The notes below the pieces were generated by a model. The model saw only the letters and a program-made list of their open reading frames with translations, was not told the origin of the DNA and did no database searches. 64,000 nucleotides of DNA, from positions 7,320,001-7,384,000 of the forward strand of contig NZ_CP060828.1 in assembly GCF_014489635.1 (NCBI RefSeq). The letters are read 5' to 3'. Position 1 is the stretch's first letter. Each line of letters opens with the position of its first letter. The stretch comes from Streptomyces roseirectus. Its GTDB lineage: Bacteria > Actinomycetota > Actinomycetes > Streptomycetales > Streptomycetaceae. The position numbers were made by a program, and so were the translations under genes. Positions 37,240-46,418 of the stretch are shown here, in pieces.

Positions 37240-38700
37240 ATGAACGACGACAACCACTCCGAGCACGACCACGGAGCGCTCGGTGACGCCGAGTACGCGG
37301 AGTTCATGGAGCTCGCCGCGGAAGAGGGCTTCGACGTCGAGGACGTCGAGGGGGCCATCGAGGAGGCCGGGCACGGGCCGCTGCCGGTGCTGGCCGTGGT
37401 CGGGCGCCCGAACGTCGGGAAGTCGACGCTGGTCAACCGGATCATCGGACGGCGCGAGGCCGTCGTCGAGGACAAGCCGGGCGTCACCCGGGACCGGGTG
37501 ACGTACGAGGCCGAGTGGGCCGGGCGGCGGTTCAAGGTCGTCGACACCGGCGGCTGGGAGCAGGACGTCCTCGGCATCGACGCGTCGGTGGCCGCGCAGG
37601 CCGAGTACGCGATCGAGGCGGCCGACGCCGTCGTCTTCGTCGTCGACGCCAAGGTCGGCGCGACGGACACCGACGAGGCCGTCGTCCGGCTGCTGCGCAA
37701 GGCCGGGAAGCCGGTCGTGCTGTGCGCGAACAAGGTGGACGGGCAGAGCGGCGAGGCGGACGCCGCGTACCTGTGGTCGCTGGGCCTCGGGGAGCCGCAC
37801 CCCGTCTCCGCGCTGCACGGCCGGGGCACCGGCGACATGCTGGACTCCGTCCTGGAGGCGCTGCCGGAGGCGCCGGAGCAGTCGTTCGGGACGGCCGTCG
37901 GCGGCCCCCGCCGGATCGCGCTGATCGGGCGTCCGAACGTCGGCAAGTCCTCGCTGCTGAACAAGGTGGCGAACGAGGAGCGCGTCGTCGTCAACGAACT
38001 GGCCGGCACGACCCGGGACCCGGTCGACGAGCTGATCGAACTCGGCGGCGTCACCTGGAAGTTCGTCGACACCGCCGGTATCCGCAAGCGGGTCCACCTC
38101 CAGCAGGGCGCCGACTACTACGCCTCGCTGCGCACCGCCGCCGCCGTCGAGAAGGCCGAGGTCGCCGTCATCCTCATCGACGCCTCCGAGTCCATCTCCG
38201 TCCAGGACCAGCGGATCGTCACCATGGCCGTCGAGGCGGGCCGCGCCATCGTCGTCGCCTACAACAAGTGGGACACGCTCGACGAGGAGCGGCGCTACTA
38301 CCTGGAGCGGGAGATCGAGACGGAGCTGGCGCAGGTCGCGTGGGCGCCCCGGGTCAACGTCTCGGCGCGCACCGGGCGGCACATGGAGAAGCTGGTCCCG
38401 GCGATCGAGACGGCGCTGGAGGGCTGGGAGACGCGGGTGCCGACCGGCCGGCTGAACGCTTTCCTCGGCGAGCTGGTCTCCGCCCACCCGCACCCGGTCC
38501 GGGGCGGCAAGCAGCCCCGCATCCTCTTCGGCACCCAGGCGGGCACCAAGCCGCCGCGCTTCGTGCTGTTCGCCTCCGGCTTCATCGAGGCGGGCTACCG
38601 CCGCTTCATCGAGCGCCGGCTGCGCGAGGAGTTCGGCTTCGACGGCACGCCGATCCATATCTCGGTGCGCGTGCGCGAGAAGCGCGGCAAGAAGAAGTAA
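37240..38700 (+). CDS. der: Ribosome biogenesis GTPase Der (EngA)
   Basis: The 486-residue protein has two tandem G domains, each with GRPNVGKS (near residues 55 and 233), TRD, DTGGWE/DTAGIR and NKVD/NKWD motifs, followed by the KH-like domain. It is needed for 50S subunit assembly. An acidic N-terminal extension of about 45 residues is usual in actinobacteria. The ATG at 37240 has GAGGT upstream; an ATG seven codons earlier lacks a site. A perfect bidirectional terminator follows. Confidence 0.96.
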   Translation: MNDDNHSEHDHGALGDAEYAEFMELAAEEGFDVEDVEGAIEEAGHGPLPVLAVVGRPNVGKSTLVNRIIGRREAVVEDKPGVTRDRVTYEAEWAGRRFKVVDTGGWEQDVLGIDASVAAQAEYAIEAADAVVFVVDAKVGATDTDEAVVRLLRKAGKPVVLCANKVDGQSGEADAAYLWSLGLGEPHPVSALHGRGTGDMLDSVLEALPEAPEQSFGTAVGGPRRIALIGRPNVGKSSLLNKVANEERVVVNELAGTTRDPVDELIELGGVTWKFVDTAGIRKRVHLQQGADYYASLRTAAAVEKAEVAVILIDASESISVQDQRIVTMAVEAGRAIVVAYNKWDTLDEERRYYLEREIETELAQVAWAPRVNVSARTGRHMEKLVPAIETALEGWETRVPTGRLNAFLGELVSAHPHPVRGGKQPRILFGTQAGTKPPRFVLFASGFIEAGYRRFIERRLREEFGFDGTPIHISVRVREKRGKKK

Positions 38701-38715
38701 GCGGTCGCGGTGACG

Positions 38716-38755
38716 AAAGGGCGGCTCCCCTCGGTGACGAGGGGAGCCGCCCTTT
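38716..38755. terminator. Bidirectional terminator after der
   Basis: A perfect 17-bp stem (AAAGGGCGGCTCCCCTC with its exact complement) with a 6-nt loop has A/T runs at both bases. It serves der and the convergent gene ending at 38759. Confidence 0.95.
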
Positions 38756-38758
38756 GTG

Positions 38759-39178
38759 TCAGTACCCCCGGCGCGGGCCGGGCGGCAGGGCCGCCGGGAT
38801 GTGCTGCATGCCCTGGTACTGGTACGACGGCTGCGGCTGCTGGCCCAGCGTGCCCACCCGCTGCCACTGGCCCTGCTGCCGTGCGCTCTGGGCGCCCGCG
38901 CTGTAGGCGCTGTAGGAGCCGCTGAACGAGCCCGCGTACGACCCCGTGCCCGCGTACGACCCCGTGTACCCGCCGCCGTGTCCGGGCCCGCCCCCGAACG
39001 CCGTGAACCCCAGCTCCTCCTCCCCGCTCCGGTCGCCCGGCAGCGCCCGGAAGGACTTGACGTACTCGGCGTAGAGCGCGTCGTAGATGGGAGTGGCCGA
39101 CGTCTGCGGGTCCTGTCCGGGGCGGGCGGACGGGATCGCGGTGTAGGACGGCCACAGGGAAGAGTCGTATGTGTGCAC
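38759..39178 (-). CDS. Tyr/Gly/Ser-rich low-complexity protein
   Basis: This 139-residue protein has a short ordered N-terminal part (HTYDSSLWPSYTAIPSA, then PIYDALYAEYVKSFRALPGD). A tail follows rich in GSYAG, GTGSYAGSFSGSY and Gln/Pro/Tyr segments, of a kind that in other proteins promotes self-association. I do not recognise the family. The GTG at 39178 is the best start; no clear ribosome binding site is visible. It lies 62 bp downstream of the gene ending at 39241 on the same strand and is probably cotranscribed with it. Confidence 0.65.
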   Translation of the reverse strand: MHTYDSSLWPSYTAIPSARPGQDPQTSATPIYDALYAEYVKSFRALPGDRSGEEELGFTAFGGGPGHGGGYTGSYAGTGSYAGSFSGSYSAYSAGAQSARQQGQWQRVGTLGQQPQPSYQYQGMQHIPAALPPGPRRGY

Positions 39179-39240
39179 GTAGGTCCAAACGACCCGGGCG
39201 GGCAAGGGATGCGGTGACGGAGGTGTGAGCGGGGTGTGGC

Positions 39241-40014
39241 TCAGGTGCCCGCGAGCGGCATCGCGGCGGCGACCAACTGGCCGTTCGCGGCGGCCTTGTC
39301 GAGGGCGTCGCGCAGCAGGTCCTCGCGCGGCTGGCGGCCGATGGAGCCGACCGGTGCCGCGAACATCAGCACCTGCTGGTGCTTGTTGGCCGCCGCCCGC
39401 CAGCCCTCGGTGACCTGGAGCGGCTGGTGCGCCTGCCACCAGGCCACCGGCTGGCCGCCGTTCGGGCCGGGCTGGAGGATCGCGTGCAGCTGGCCGACGG
39501 CGAGCAGCACCGACCAGCCGTGCCGCACCGGCGGCACCTCGGTGATCTGGCTGACCGGCATGAAGCCCTGCTCGATGAGGAGCGGCAGGAAGTCGTCGCC
39601 GGCGCCGAGGGAGCCGGGGCGCGCGATCGGCGCGGTCGGCTCGACGACGAGCGCGGGGTGCAACTCCCCGGCGATCAGGACGAGTCCGCTGGTCACCCCG
39701 AGAACGGCCTGCTCCGGCACGGACTTCGTGGGCTCGGCGGAGCCGTTGATGGAGCGGACGGCGCCCTGGAGCTGTTCCTCCGTCACCTGGACGACCTGCG
39801 AGGGCAGGCAGGAGGCGTGGGCGAAGGCGAGGACGGCGGTCTCGTCCCCGACGAACAGGACGGTGCTGGTGCGCTCGTGCTCGGAGTCGCCCGGGGTGCG
39901 GCAGGACGTGCAGTCGTAGCTGCCGGGGGCGTTGTCTCCGGTGAGCAGCCGGTCGGCTTCTTCGTCGCCGATCTCGGTGCGTACCTCGTCGCTGACGTCG
40001 AGCATGCGCGGCAC
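39241..40014 (-). CDS. Uncharacterised protein with CxxC motif
   Basis: The 257-residue protein is soluble. Near the N-terminus it carries YDCTSCRTPGDSE and further on HASCLPS, cysteines that could bind zinc. Two similar halves of mixed alpha/beta character follow, including LVLIAGELHPALVVEP. I do not recognise a named domain. The start at 40014 (GTG, VPRMLDVSDEV) is preceded by GAGGGAGCC; an ATG at 40059 gives 15 more residues and one at 40005 gives three fewer. Codon use is typical, so the gene is real. Function unknown. Confidence 0.75.
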   Translation of the reverse strand: MPRMLDVSDEVRTEIGDEEADRLLTGDNAPGSYDCTSCRTPGDSEHERTSTVLFVGDETAVLAFAHASCLPSQVVQVTEEQLQGAVRSINGSAEPTKSVPEQAVLGVTSGLVLIAGELHPALVVEPTAPIARPGSLGAGDDFLPLLIEQGFMPVSQITEVPPVRHGWSVLLAVGQLHAILQPGPNGGQPVAWWQAHQPLQVTEGWRAAANKHQQVLMFAAPVGSIGRQPREDLLRDALDKAAANGQLVAAAMPLAGT

Positions 40015-40168
40015 GGTGGCTCCCTCGGGATGCGGTGCTGGGGTGGGTCCCCGGCTCATTCAGACTCAACGGGCGAGCTGTGGTGGGAGTCACGCATCTG
40101 GGAGGAGTGAACCGGGTGGCGATCCACGGTCGGTCACTTTGGGCTTGGATTCGAACACGTGTGGTCAA

Positions 40169-40293
40169 GTAACGGGCGGGTCACGGGCGTTGATCCGGTG
40201 AGGTGACTCACAGGGCGCTCCGGTTCATGGTCGACAAATGCCGAAATGCCGGGATCTAAAGGCCGTTCAATCGAATTTGTTACCACCGGTAAC
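40169..40293 (+). promoter_or_regulatory. GTNAC direct repeats upstream of rpf-type gene (MtrA-like sites)
   Basis: GTAAC-GGGCGG-GTCAC (40169-40184) and GTTACCaccGGTAAC (40279-40293) resemble the GTNAC repeat motifs reported for the response regulator MtrA, which is known to control rpf and other cell-wall genes in actinobacteria. More GTCAC copies lie at 40089 and 40133. Assignment to MtrA is inference. Confidence 0.4.
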
Positions 40294-40324
40294 GGCTAAC
40301 TGGCCTGCGGAAACAGGGAGTTGG

Positions 40325-40354
40325 TTGCTAACGGCTCGTCAGGGCTCCTAGATT
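40325..40354 (+). promoter_or_regulatory. Probable promoter of the first rpf-type gene
   Basis: TTGCTA and TAGATT with an 18-bp spacer. A start about 7 nt later would give a 165-nt untranslated leader. Confidence 0.4.
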
Positions 40355-40513
40355 CCTCCGCCGGTGCACCGAGCACCATCCGGAATCCGTACGCCGGCCG
40401 CGCTGAGACAGACAGCGCGCCGAAGCATCACGTCGGCGCACGGGGGGCGGAACGCTTTATCGGCGTGCGAACGCGGATAGCGTCCCGTCCGTCAGGGGGA
40501 ACCGGGTCCGTAG

Positions 40514-41260
<747 letters not shown>

Positions 41261-41283
41261 GCCGCGGTACGCGTCCGGGGGCT

Positions 41284-41926
<643 letters not shown>

Positions 41927-42066
41927 GGAGGCCGGCTGCCGTCCGAGGGGCGCGGCCCAGGTGCCGGTTCGGTCTCGCTGTGGTTCAAGTGGCTGTCGTG
42001 GTGGGCCTGTTGGCTGCAAGATGCCTTCGAACAGGCGTCCATGTCGACTACTTGGTGGTGCATCAG

Positions 42067-42564
42067 ATGGGTCCGCGGAATCGTGCCGGGCGCGTGGTGG
42101 GGGCGGGCGCCGTCGCCGTCCTCCTGCTCACGCTCTCCTCCTGCAGCGACGACGACCACGACGACCAGGCCCTCCTCACCCCCACGCCGGTCCCCTCCAC
42201 GAGTCGCCCCACCGCTCCCGACGACCCCTCCGCCGCCGAGCGCTCCATCCGCGCCAACTGGACCAAGTTCTTCGACCCGAGGACGCCGGCGCACCAGCGG
42301 CAGGCGCTGCTGGAGAACGGCAAACTCCTCGCCGGGGTCCTTCAGACGTACGACGCCGGCGCACAGGGCGGCGCGTCCGTCCAGAAGATCGAGTTCGCGT
42401 CCGCTGTGCGCGCCGAGGTGACGTACACGCTGTCCGGCTCGCCGAAGGCGGTCACCGGGACGTCCGTCGAGCAGGGCGGGACGTGGAAGGTGTCGGCGGG
42501 GACGGTGTGCGCGCTGCCGAGACCGACGTCCGGGGCGAAGGCTTCGGGGGCGCCGGTGTGTTGA
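42067..42564 (+). CDS. Putative lipoprotein
   Basis: The 165-residue protein has a lipoprotein signal (AVAVLLLTLSSC, Cys near residue 28) followed by an acidic, Pro/Thr-rich linker and a compact domain (AERSIRANWTKFFDPRTPAH to LPRP). The domain pattern, including KFFD, LLENG and a C-terminal GTWKVSAGTVCAL, resembles secreted Mtb12-like antigens of actinobacteria, but this is a weak memory match. The ATG at 42067 is chosen because it places the signal at the N-terminus. The gene converges on ctaD. Confidence 0.7.
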   Translation: MGPRNRAGRVVGAGAVAVLLLTLSSCSDDDHDDQALLTPTPVPSTSRPTAPDDPSAAERSIRANWTKFFDPRTPAHQRQALLENGKLLAGVLQTYDAGAQGGASVQKIEFASAVRAEVTYTLSGSPKAVTGTSVEQGGTWKVSAGTVCALPRPTSGAKASGAPVC

Positions 42565-42629
42565 GGGGAGCTGGGGCGTGGCGCACGCGTGTGTTCTGTA
42601 CGCCTCCGGCGCGGGGTGTGCCGTCGTCC

Positions 42630-44267
42630 TCACCTTCGTTCCGTGTGTTCCGGGTGGTGGAGGTCGAAGGCCGGGGACTCCGAGCGGATGCGGGGGAGGG
42701 TGGTGAAGTTGTGGCGTGGGGGCGGGCAGGAGGTGGCCCATTCGAGGGAGCGGCCGTAGCCCCAGGGGTCGTCGGTCTCCACGCGGGTGCCGTACTTGGC
42801 CGTTTTCCAGACGTTGTAGAGGAAGGGGAGGGTGGACAGGCCCAGGAGGAACGCGCCGATCGAGGAGACCGTGTTGAGGGCCGTGAAGCCGTCGGCCGCG
42901 AGGTAGTCGGCGTAGCGGCGGGGCATGCCCTCGGCGCCCAGCCAGTGCTGGACGAGGAAGGTGGTGTGAAAGCCGGTGAAGAGGGTCCAGAAGTGGACCT
43001 TGCCGAGGCGTTCGTCGAGGAGTTTGCCGGTGAACTTGGGCCACCAGAAGTGGAACCCGGCGAAGACGGCGAAGACGACGGTCCCGAAGACGACGTAGTG
43101 GAAGTGGGCGACGACGAAGTACGTGTCGGTGACGTGGAAGTCCATCGGCGGTGAGGCGAGGATGACGCCGGTGAGGCCGCCGAAGAGGAACGTCACGAGG
43201 AAGCCGGTCGCCCACAGCATCGGCGTCTCGAAGGAGAGCGACCCCTTGAGCATCGTCCCCGTCCAGTTGAAGAACTTCACGCCGGTCGGGACGGCGATGA
43301 GGAAGCTCATGAACGAGAAGAACGGCAGCAGGACCGAGCCGGTGGCGAACATGTGGTGGGCCCAGACGACGACGGACAGCCCGGTGATCGCCATCGTCGC
43401 GCCGACCAGCGTGAGGTAGCCGAAGATCGGCTTGCGGGAGAAGACGGGGATGATCTCCGAGACGATCCCGAAGAACGGCAGGGCGATGATGTAGACCTCG
43501 GGATGCCCGAAGAACCAGAAGAGGTGCTGCCACAGCAGCGCGCCGCCGTTGGCCGCGTCGAAGATGTGCGAGCCGAAGCGCCGGTCGGCTTCGAGGCAGA
43601 GCAGCGCCGCCGCGAGCACGGGGAACGCGAGCAGGATCAGGATCGACGTGAACAGCGTGTTCCACGTGAAGATCGGCATCCGGAACATCGTCATGCCGGG
43701 TGCCCGCATCCCGATGATCGTCGTGATGAAGTTGACCGCGCCGAGGATCGTCCCGAACCCGGCCAGCGCGAGCCCCATGATCCACAGGTCCGGGCCGACG
43801 CCGGGGGAGTGGACCGAGCTGTTGAGCGGCGCGTAGGCGAACCAGCCGAAGGCGGCGGGGCCGTCCGGCACGAACAGCGACGCCATCACGATGAGGCCGC
43901 CGAACAGGAACAGCCAGTACGACAACATGTTCAGTCGGGGGAACGCGACGTCGGGGGCGCCGATCTGCAGCGGCATCAGCTCGTTGGCGAACCCGGCGAA
44001 GCTGGGTGTCGCGAAGAGCAGCAGCATGATCGTGCCGTGCATCGTGAACAACTGGTTGAACTGGTTGTTGTCCATCAGCTGGAGCCCCGGGCGGGCGAGT
44101 TCGGCCCGCATCAGCAGGGCCATCACCCCGCCCGCGAGGAAGAACGCGAACGACGTGATCAGGTACAGGTGGCCGATCTTCTTGTGGTCCGTGGTGGTCA
44201 GCCAGTCCACGACCACCCGCCCGCTGCGTACCGGCAGCGCGGTCTCCGTCACGGTCTGAGTCCCCAT
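42630..44267 (-). CDS. ctaD: Cytochrome c oxidase subunit I (orphan copy)
   Basis: The 545-residue, roughly 12-helix membrane protein is an aa3-type oxidase catalytic subunit. Heme and copper ligands are in [16 protein letters not shown] (CuB His and the cross-linked Tyr), WAHHMF, and [12 protein letters not shown]. The long helix-rich ending is typical of actinobacteria. No other oxidase or cytochrome bc1 gene is adjacent, so this is likely a second copy besides the main qcr-cta cluster. The ATG at 44267 follows GAAGGGG; a longer frame upstream is non-conserved. Confidence 0.95.
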   Translation of the reverse strand: MGTQTVTETALPVRSGRVVVDWLTTTDHKKIGHLYLITSFAFFLAGGVMALLMRAELARPGLQLMDNNQFNQLFTMHGTIMLLLFATPSFAGFANELMPLQIGAPDVAFPRLNMLSYWLFLFGGLIVMASLFVPDGPAAFGWFAYAPLNSSVHSPGVGPDLWIMGLALAGFGTILGAVNFITTIIGMRAPGMTMFRMPIFTWNTLFTSILILLAFPVLAAALLCLEADRRFGSHIFDAANGGALLWQHLFWFFGHPEVYIIALPFFGIVSEIIPVFSRKPIFGYLTLVGATMAITGLSVVVWAHHMFATGSVLLPFFSFMSFLIAVPTGVKFFNWTGTMLKGSLSFETPMLWATGFLVTFLFGGLTGVILASPPMDFHVTDTYFVVAHFHYVVFGTVVFAVFAGFHFWWPKFTGKLLDERLGKVHFWTLFTGFHTTFLVQHWLGAEGMPRRYADYLAADGFTALNTVSSIGAFLLGLSTLPFLYNVWKTAKYGTRVETDDPWGYGRSLEWATSCPPPRHNFTTLPRIRSESPAFDLHHPEHTERR

Positions 44268-44558
44268 CGCTGGCCCCTTCGACGCCGGCTCCCTGGACCC
44301 CGCCATGATGCGCGCGCGGCGCACGTCGCGACAGGGGGCGGGTGCGTGGGGTGCGCATTTCCCATGCGCCGTCAGATCATGTCGCCCGCACCGGAAGTGG
44401 AATGCGCCAGACGGCCGAAAGTGAATCCGGGGCTGCTTTGCGAAGGGATTTCCTGGACTTGATCTCGGGCCGCGTGAATTGCGTTCGAATACGTCCGGAA
44501 CTCGCCCGGATCCGCTCGTACGTGTGACGTTCCGGGATCGAAACGCGTCACGTGATCC

Positions 44559-44575
44559 TGTGACTGAAGTGTGAC
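44559..44575 (-). promoter_or_regulatory. GTCAC-N6-GTCAC direct repeat (MtrA-like) upstream of ctaD/I78 gene
   Basis: Read on the minus strand, GTCACACTTCAGTCAC-type sequence gives two GTCAC boxes 11 bp apart, one helical turn. It fits the GTNAC-N6-GTNAC form also seen at 40169. The regulator is inferred, not proven. Confidence 0.35.
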
Positions 44576-44594
44576 CAGGGGCGGGAACCCGGGG

Positions 44595-44623
44595 TTCACG
44601 CGGGCTGTTCCGGGGCCTAGCGT
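44595..44623 (+). promoter_or_regulatory. Leaderless promoter of the I78-type inhibitor gene
   Basis: TTCACG (44595-44600), a 17-bp spacer and TAGCGT (44618-44623), which ends 6 nt before the ATG at 44630. Confidence 0.6.
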
Positions 44624-44629
44624 GGCCGT

Positions 44630-44845
44630 ATGGCACCGAATCCCACTCCCGCCGAGGAGCCCCAGGACAGCCCCGAAGACTACGTCGGACTCGAAGCGGA
44701 GGAGGCCGAGCGGCTTGCCCGCGAACGGGGGTGGCCGACCGTCAGGGCACTGCCGCCCGGGGCGATCATCACCATGGAGTACCGCGTCGGCCGGCTCAAC
44801 TTCGAGGTCCGCGAGGGGGTTGTGTCGCGGGCTTGGAAGGGGTGA
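44630..44845 (+). CDS. Proteinase inhibitor I78-like small protein
   Basis: This 71-residue protein matches the I78 pattern: a helix ([15 protein letters not shown]), then [23 protein letters not shown], whose strand pairing and RLN motif are typical. The cysteines of some I78 members are absent. There is no signal peptide, so it is probably cytoplasmic. The ATG at 44630 is supported by a leaderless promoter. Whether it inhibits a protease is unknown. Confidence 0.78.
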   Translation: MAPNPTPAEEPQDSPEDYVGLEAEEAERLARERGWPTVRALPPGAIITMEYRVGRLNFEVREGVVSRAWKG

Positions 44846-45169
44846 GGGGCGGTACGGGGGAGGGGGGGAGTGCCGGCGGGGGAAGGGCTGGGCGGCGGTA
44901 CCTCGAAGGGTTGAGGCGCGGTTCCTGGAGTGGCTGGGCGGCGGTACCTGGAAGGGGTTGAGGTGCGGTCCCTGGAGGGGCTGGGGGGCGCTGCTTGGAA
45001 GGGTTGAGGCGCGGTTTCTGGAGGGGCTGGGCGGCGATGCGAGAAGGGCGTCGGGCCCTGCTCCTCCGGTTTCCGGCCGGGGCCGAGGTTCCTGAGCGGG
45101 GGCGGCGCCATCGCTGTCGGGGCCCGGTGTGTGCGTACCGTGCGGCCCCTGTGTCTCAGCAGACTCTCG
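44846..45169. other. 324-bp gap with minisatellite
   Basis: Apart from the 46-bp tandem repeat (44888-45050) I see no gene or clear signal. Short reading frames here follow the repeat. Confidence 0.6.
44888..45050 (+). repeat. 46-bp minisatellite, about 3.5 copies
   Basis: Units start CTGGGCGGCGGTACC and run through AAGGGTTGAGGCGCGG to CTGGAGGGG, with lengths of 46, 47 and 46 bp and a partial fourth copy. Copies differ at several positions. It is unrelated in sequence to the 43-bp repeat before recN. Confidence 0.85.
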
Positions 45170-46180
45170 TCAGTTCCCCGGTCTCGCCGCCGACGCCGTC
45201 GTCCCTCGTGGGAGGCGGTCGGCGTGGGGTGGGCGTCTGCTGCCGGCCGGGGTGACCGGGGTGCGTTCGGCGCGGGTGGTGTGCGGGCCGGGGGCCAGGT
45301 AGGCCGGGGATCTCGGTGCGCGGGGGCCTGCGATCGGGGCTTTCTGCAGGTCGACCGTCTTGCGGGGGGCCGCCAGTGACACGGGCACCGTGACCGGCGT
45401 CGCGGGCCGCCGCGCGGTACTCCACCGCTCGCGCAAGCGGTCGCGGAGGTCCAGGAGCCAGGTCTCGGCGCGGGCGATGAGGGGTTCGCACCAGGGGAGG
45501 GCGAGCAGCACGAGCAGGCCCGCGGCCCAGCCCAGCAGTACGTCGCTCAGCCAGTGCGTACCGAGGTAGACGGTGGTCAGGCCGACCCCGAGCGACGTCA
45601 CCGCGGACAGCGCCGACAGCCAGCGGCGCGCTCTCGGCGTGGACGCCAGATACGCCAGGATTCCCCAGGTCACCACGGCGTTGGCGGTGTGACCGCTGGG
45701 GAATATATCGCCGCCGAGACCCATCTCGTTCGAGCCGATCGTCGTCGCGTAGTGCGGGCCGAGACGGCCCATGCCGATCTTCGCGGCGCCGACGGTGATG
45801 TTCAGCAGGAGCAGCGAGGCACCGAGGACCAGCATCGGACGCAGGGTGTGCTGGCGCCATGACCGCCAGCCGAGCCAGGCCGCGACCATCACGGCGGTCG
45901 GGCCGCGCTGGCCGAGGACCACGTAGTAGTCGAGGAAGGCATGGATCGAGGGCCACTGCTGGTAGGGCCGGAAGAACATGACCTGCCAGTCGAACCTGAC
46001 CAGCCACGAGGTCGTCACCACGAGCCACACGATCGCCAGGTAGAAGGCGAGGGTCGCGGACAGCAGTGCGACCCGGTGCCGGCTCATCCGCGGGAACACG
46101 ATGTGGGCCGGGCGTTCGGGCTCCCGGTCCAGTCTCGCGAACACCCGGTCCAGACGGGTGAGGTTTCGTTCGGTACGCAC
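45170..46180 (-). CDS. PAP2 superfamily membrane phosphatase
   Basis: The 336-residue protein has about five or six transmembrane helices and PAP2 motifs: KIGMGRLGP, then GGDIFPSGHTANAV and TVYLGTHWLSDVLLG (His and Asp). It probably dephosphorylates a lipid phosphate such as phosphatidic acid or undecaprenyl diphosphate at the outer face. The C-terminal 80 residues are Pro/Arg-rich and disordered. The GTG at 46180 is supported by TAACGT 7 nt upstream (leaderless); a longer reading from 46282 crosses that promoter and is rejected. Confidence 0.85.
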   Translation of the reverse strand: MRTERNLTRLDRVFARLDREPERPAHIVFPRMSRHRVALLSATLAFYLAIVWLVVTTSWLVRFDWQVMFFRPYQQWPSIHAFLDYYVVLGQRGPTAVMVAAWLGWRSWRQHTLRPMLVLGASLLLLNITVGAAKIGMGRLGPHYATTIGSNEMGLGGDIFPSGHTANAVVTWGILAYLASTPRARRWLSALSAVTSLGVGLTTVYLGTHWLSDVLLGWAAGLLVLLALPWCEPLIARAETWLLDLRDRLRERWSTARRPATPVTVPVSLAAPRKTVDLQKAPIAGPRAPRSPAYLAPGPHTTRAERTPVTPAGSRRPPHADRLPRGTTASAARPGN

Positions 46181-46418
46181 CCAATCGACGTTACAGCGAG
46201 TGAGGTCTGTTCCCTCGCGAATCCACGGCTTTGTGATGACGATGTGATGTGGGATTGCTCTCAGGATGCCCTTTATTCCCACCGAATCCGAAATCGACGG
46301 CCGTTCGTACCTTCATTTCCTTTGATCAATCAGGGGGTCGGTTTCGTTGGAGTTATGAATGAGTTCGGCTGGCGGTAGTCGGGAATTAACAGTGTCCAGA
46401 AAACCGATCATGGCGGGG
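46181..46418. other. AT-richer gap upstream of the PAP2 gene
   Basis: This 238-bp stretch has clearly lower GC than its surroundings (for example 46260-46400). It contains the PAP2 leaderless promoter (TAACGT at 46188-46193, minus strand) and, on the plus strand, a mini-ORF GAG-preceded ATG encoding MNEFGWR (about 46355-46378). No larger gene is present. Confidence 0.45.

Larger units (their letters stand above)
44268..44629. other. 362-bp divergent gap between ctaD and the I78-type gene
   Basis: It holds TGTGAC at 44523, 44559 and 44570, a TCACGTGA palindrome (44548-44555), and the leaderless promoter of the I78-type gene. No gene is visible. Confidence 0.5.

Noticed and set aside
40130..40200. 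tRNA gene on the minus strand, suggested by GTTCGAATCC
   Set aside because: The T-arm-like string is present, but no acceptor, D-arm or anticodon arm can be folded around it.
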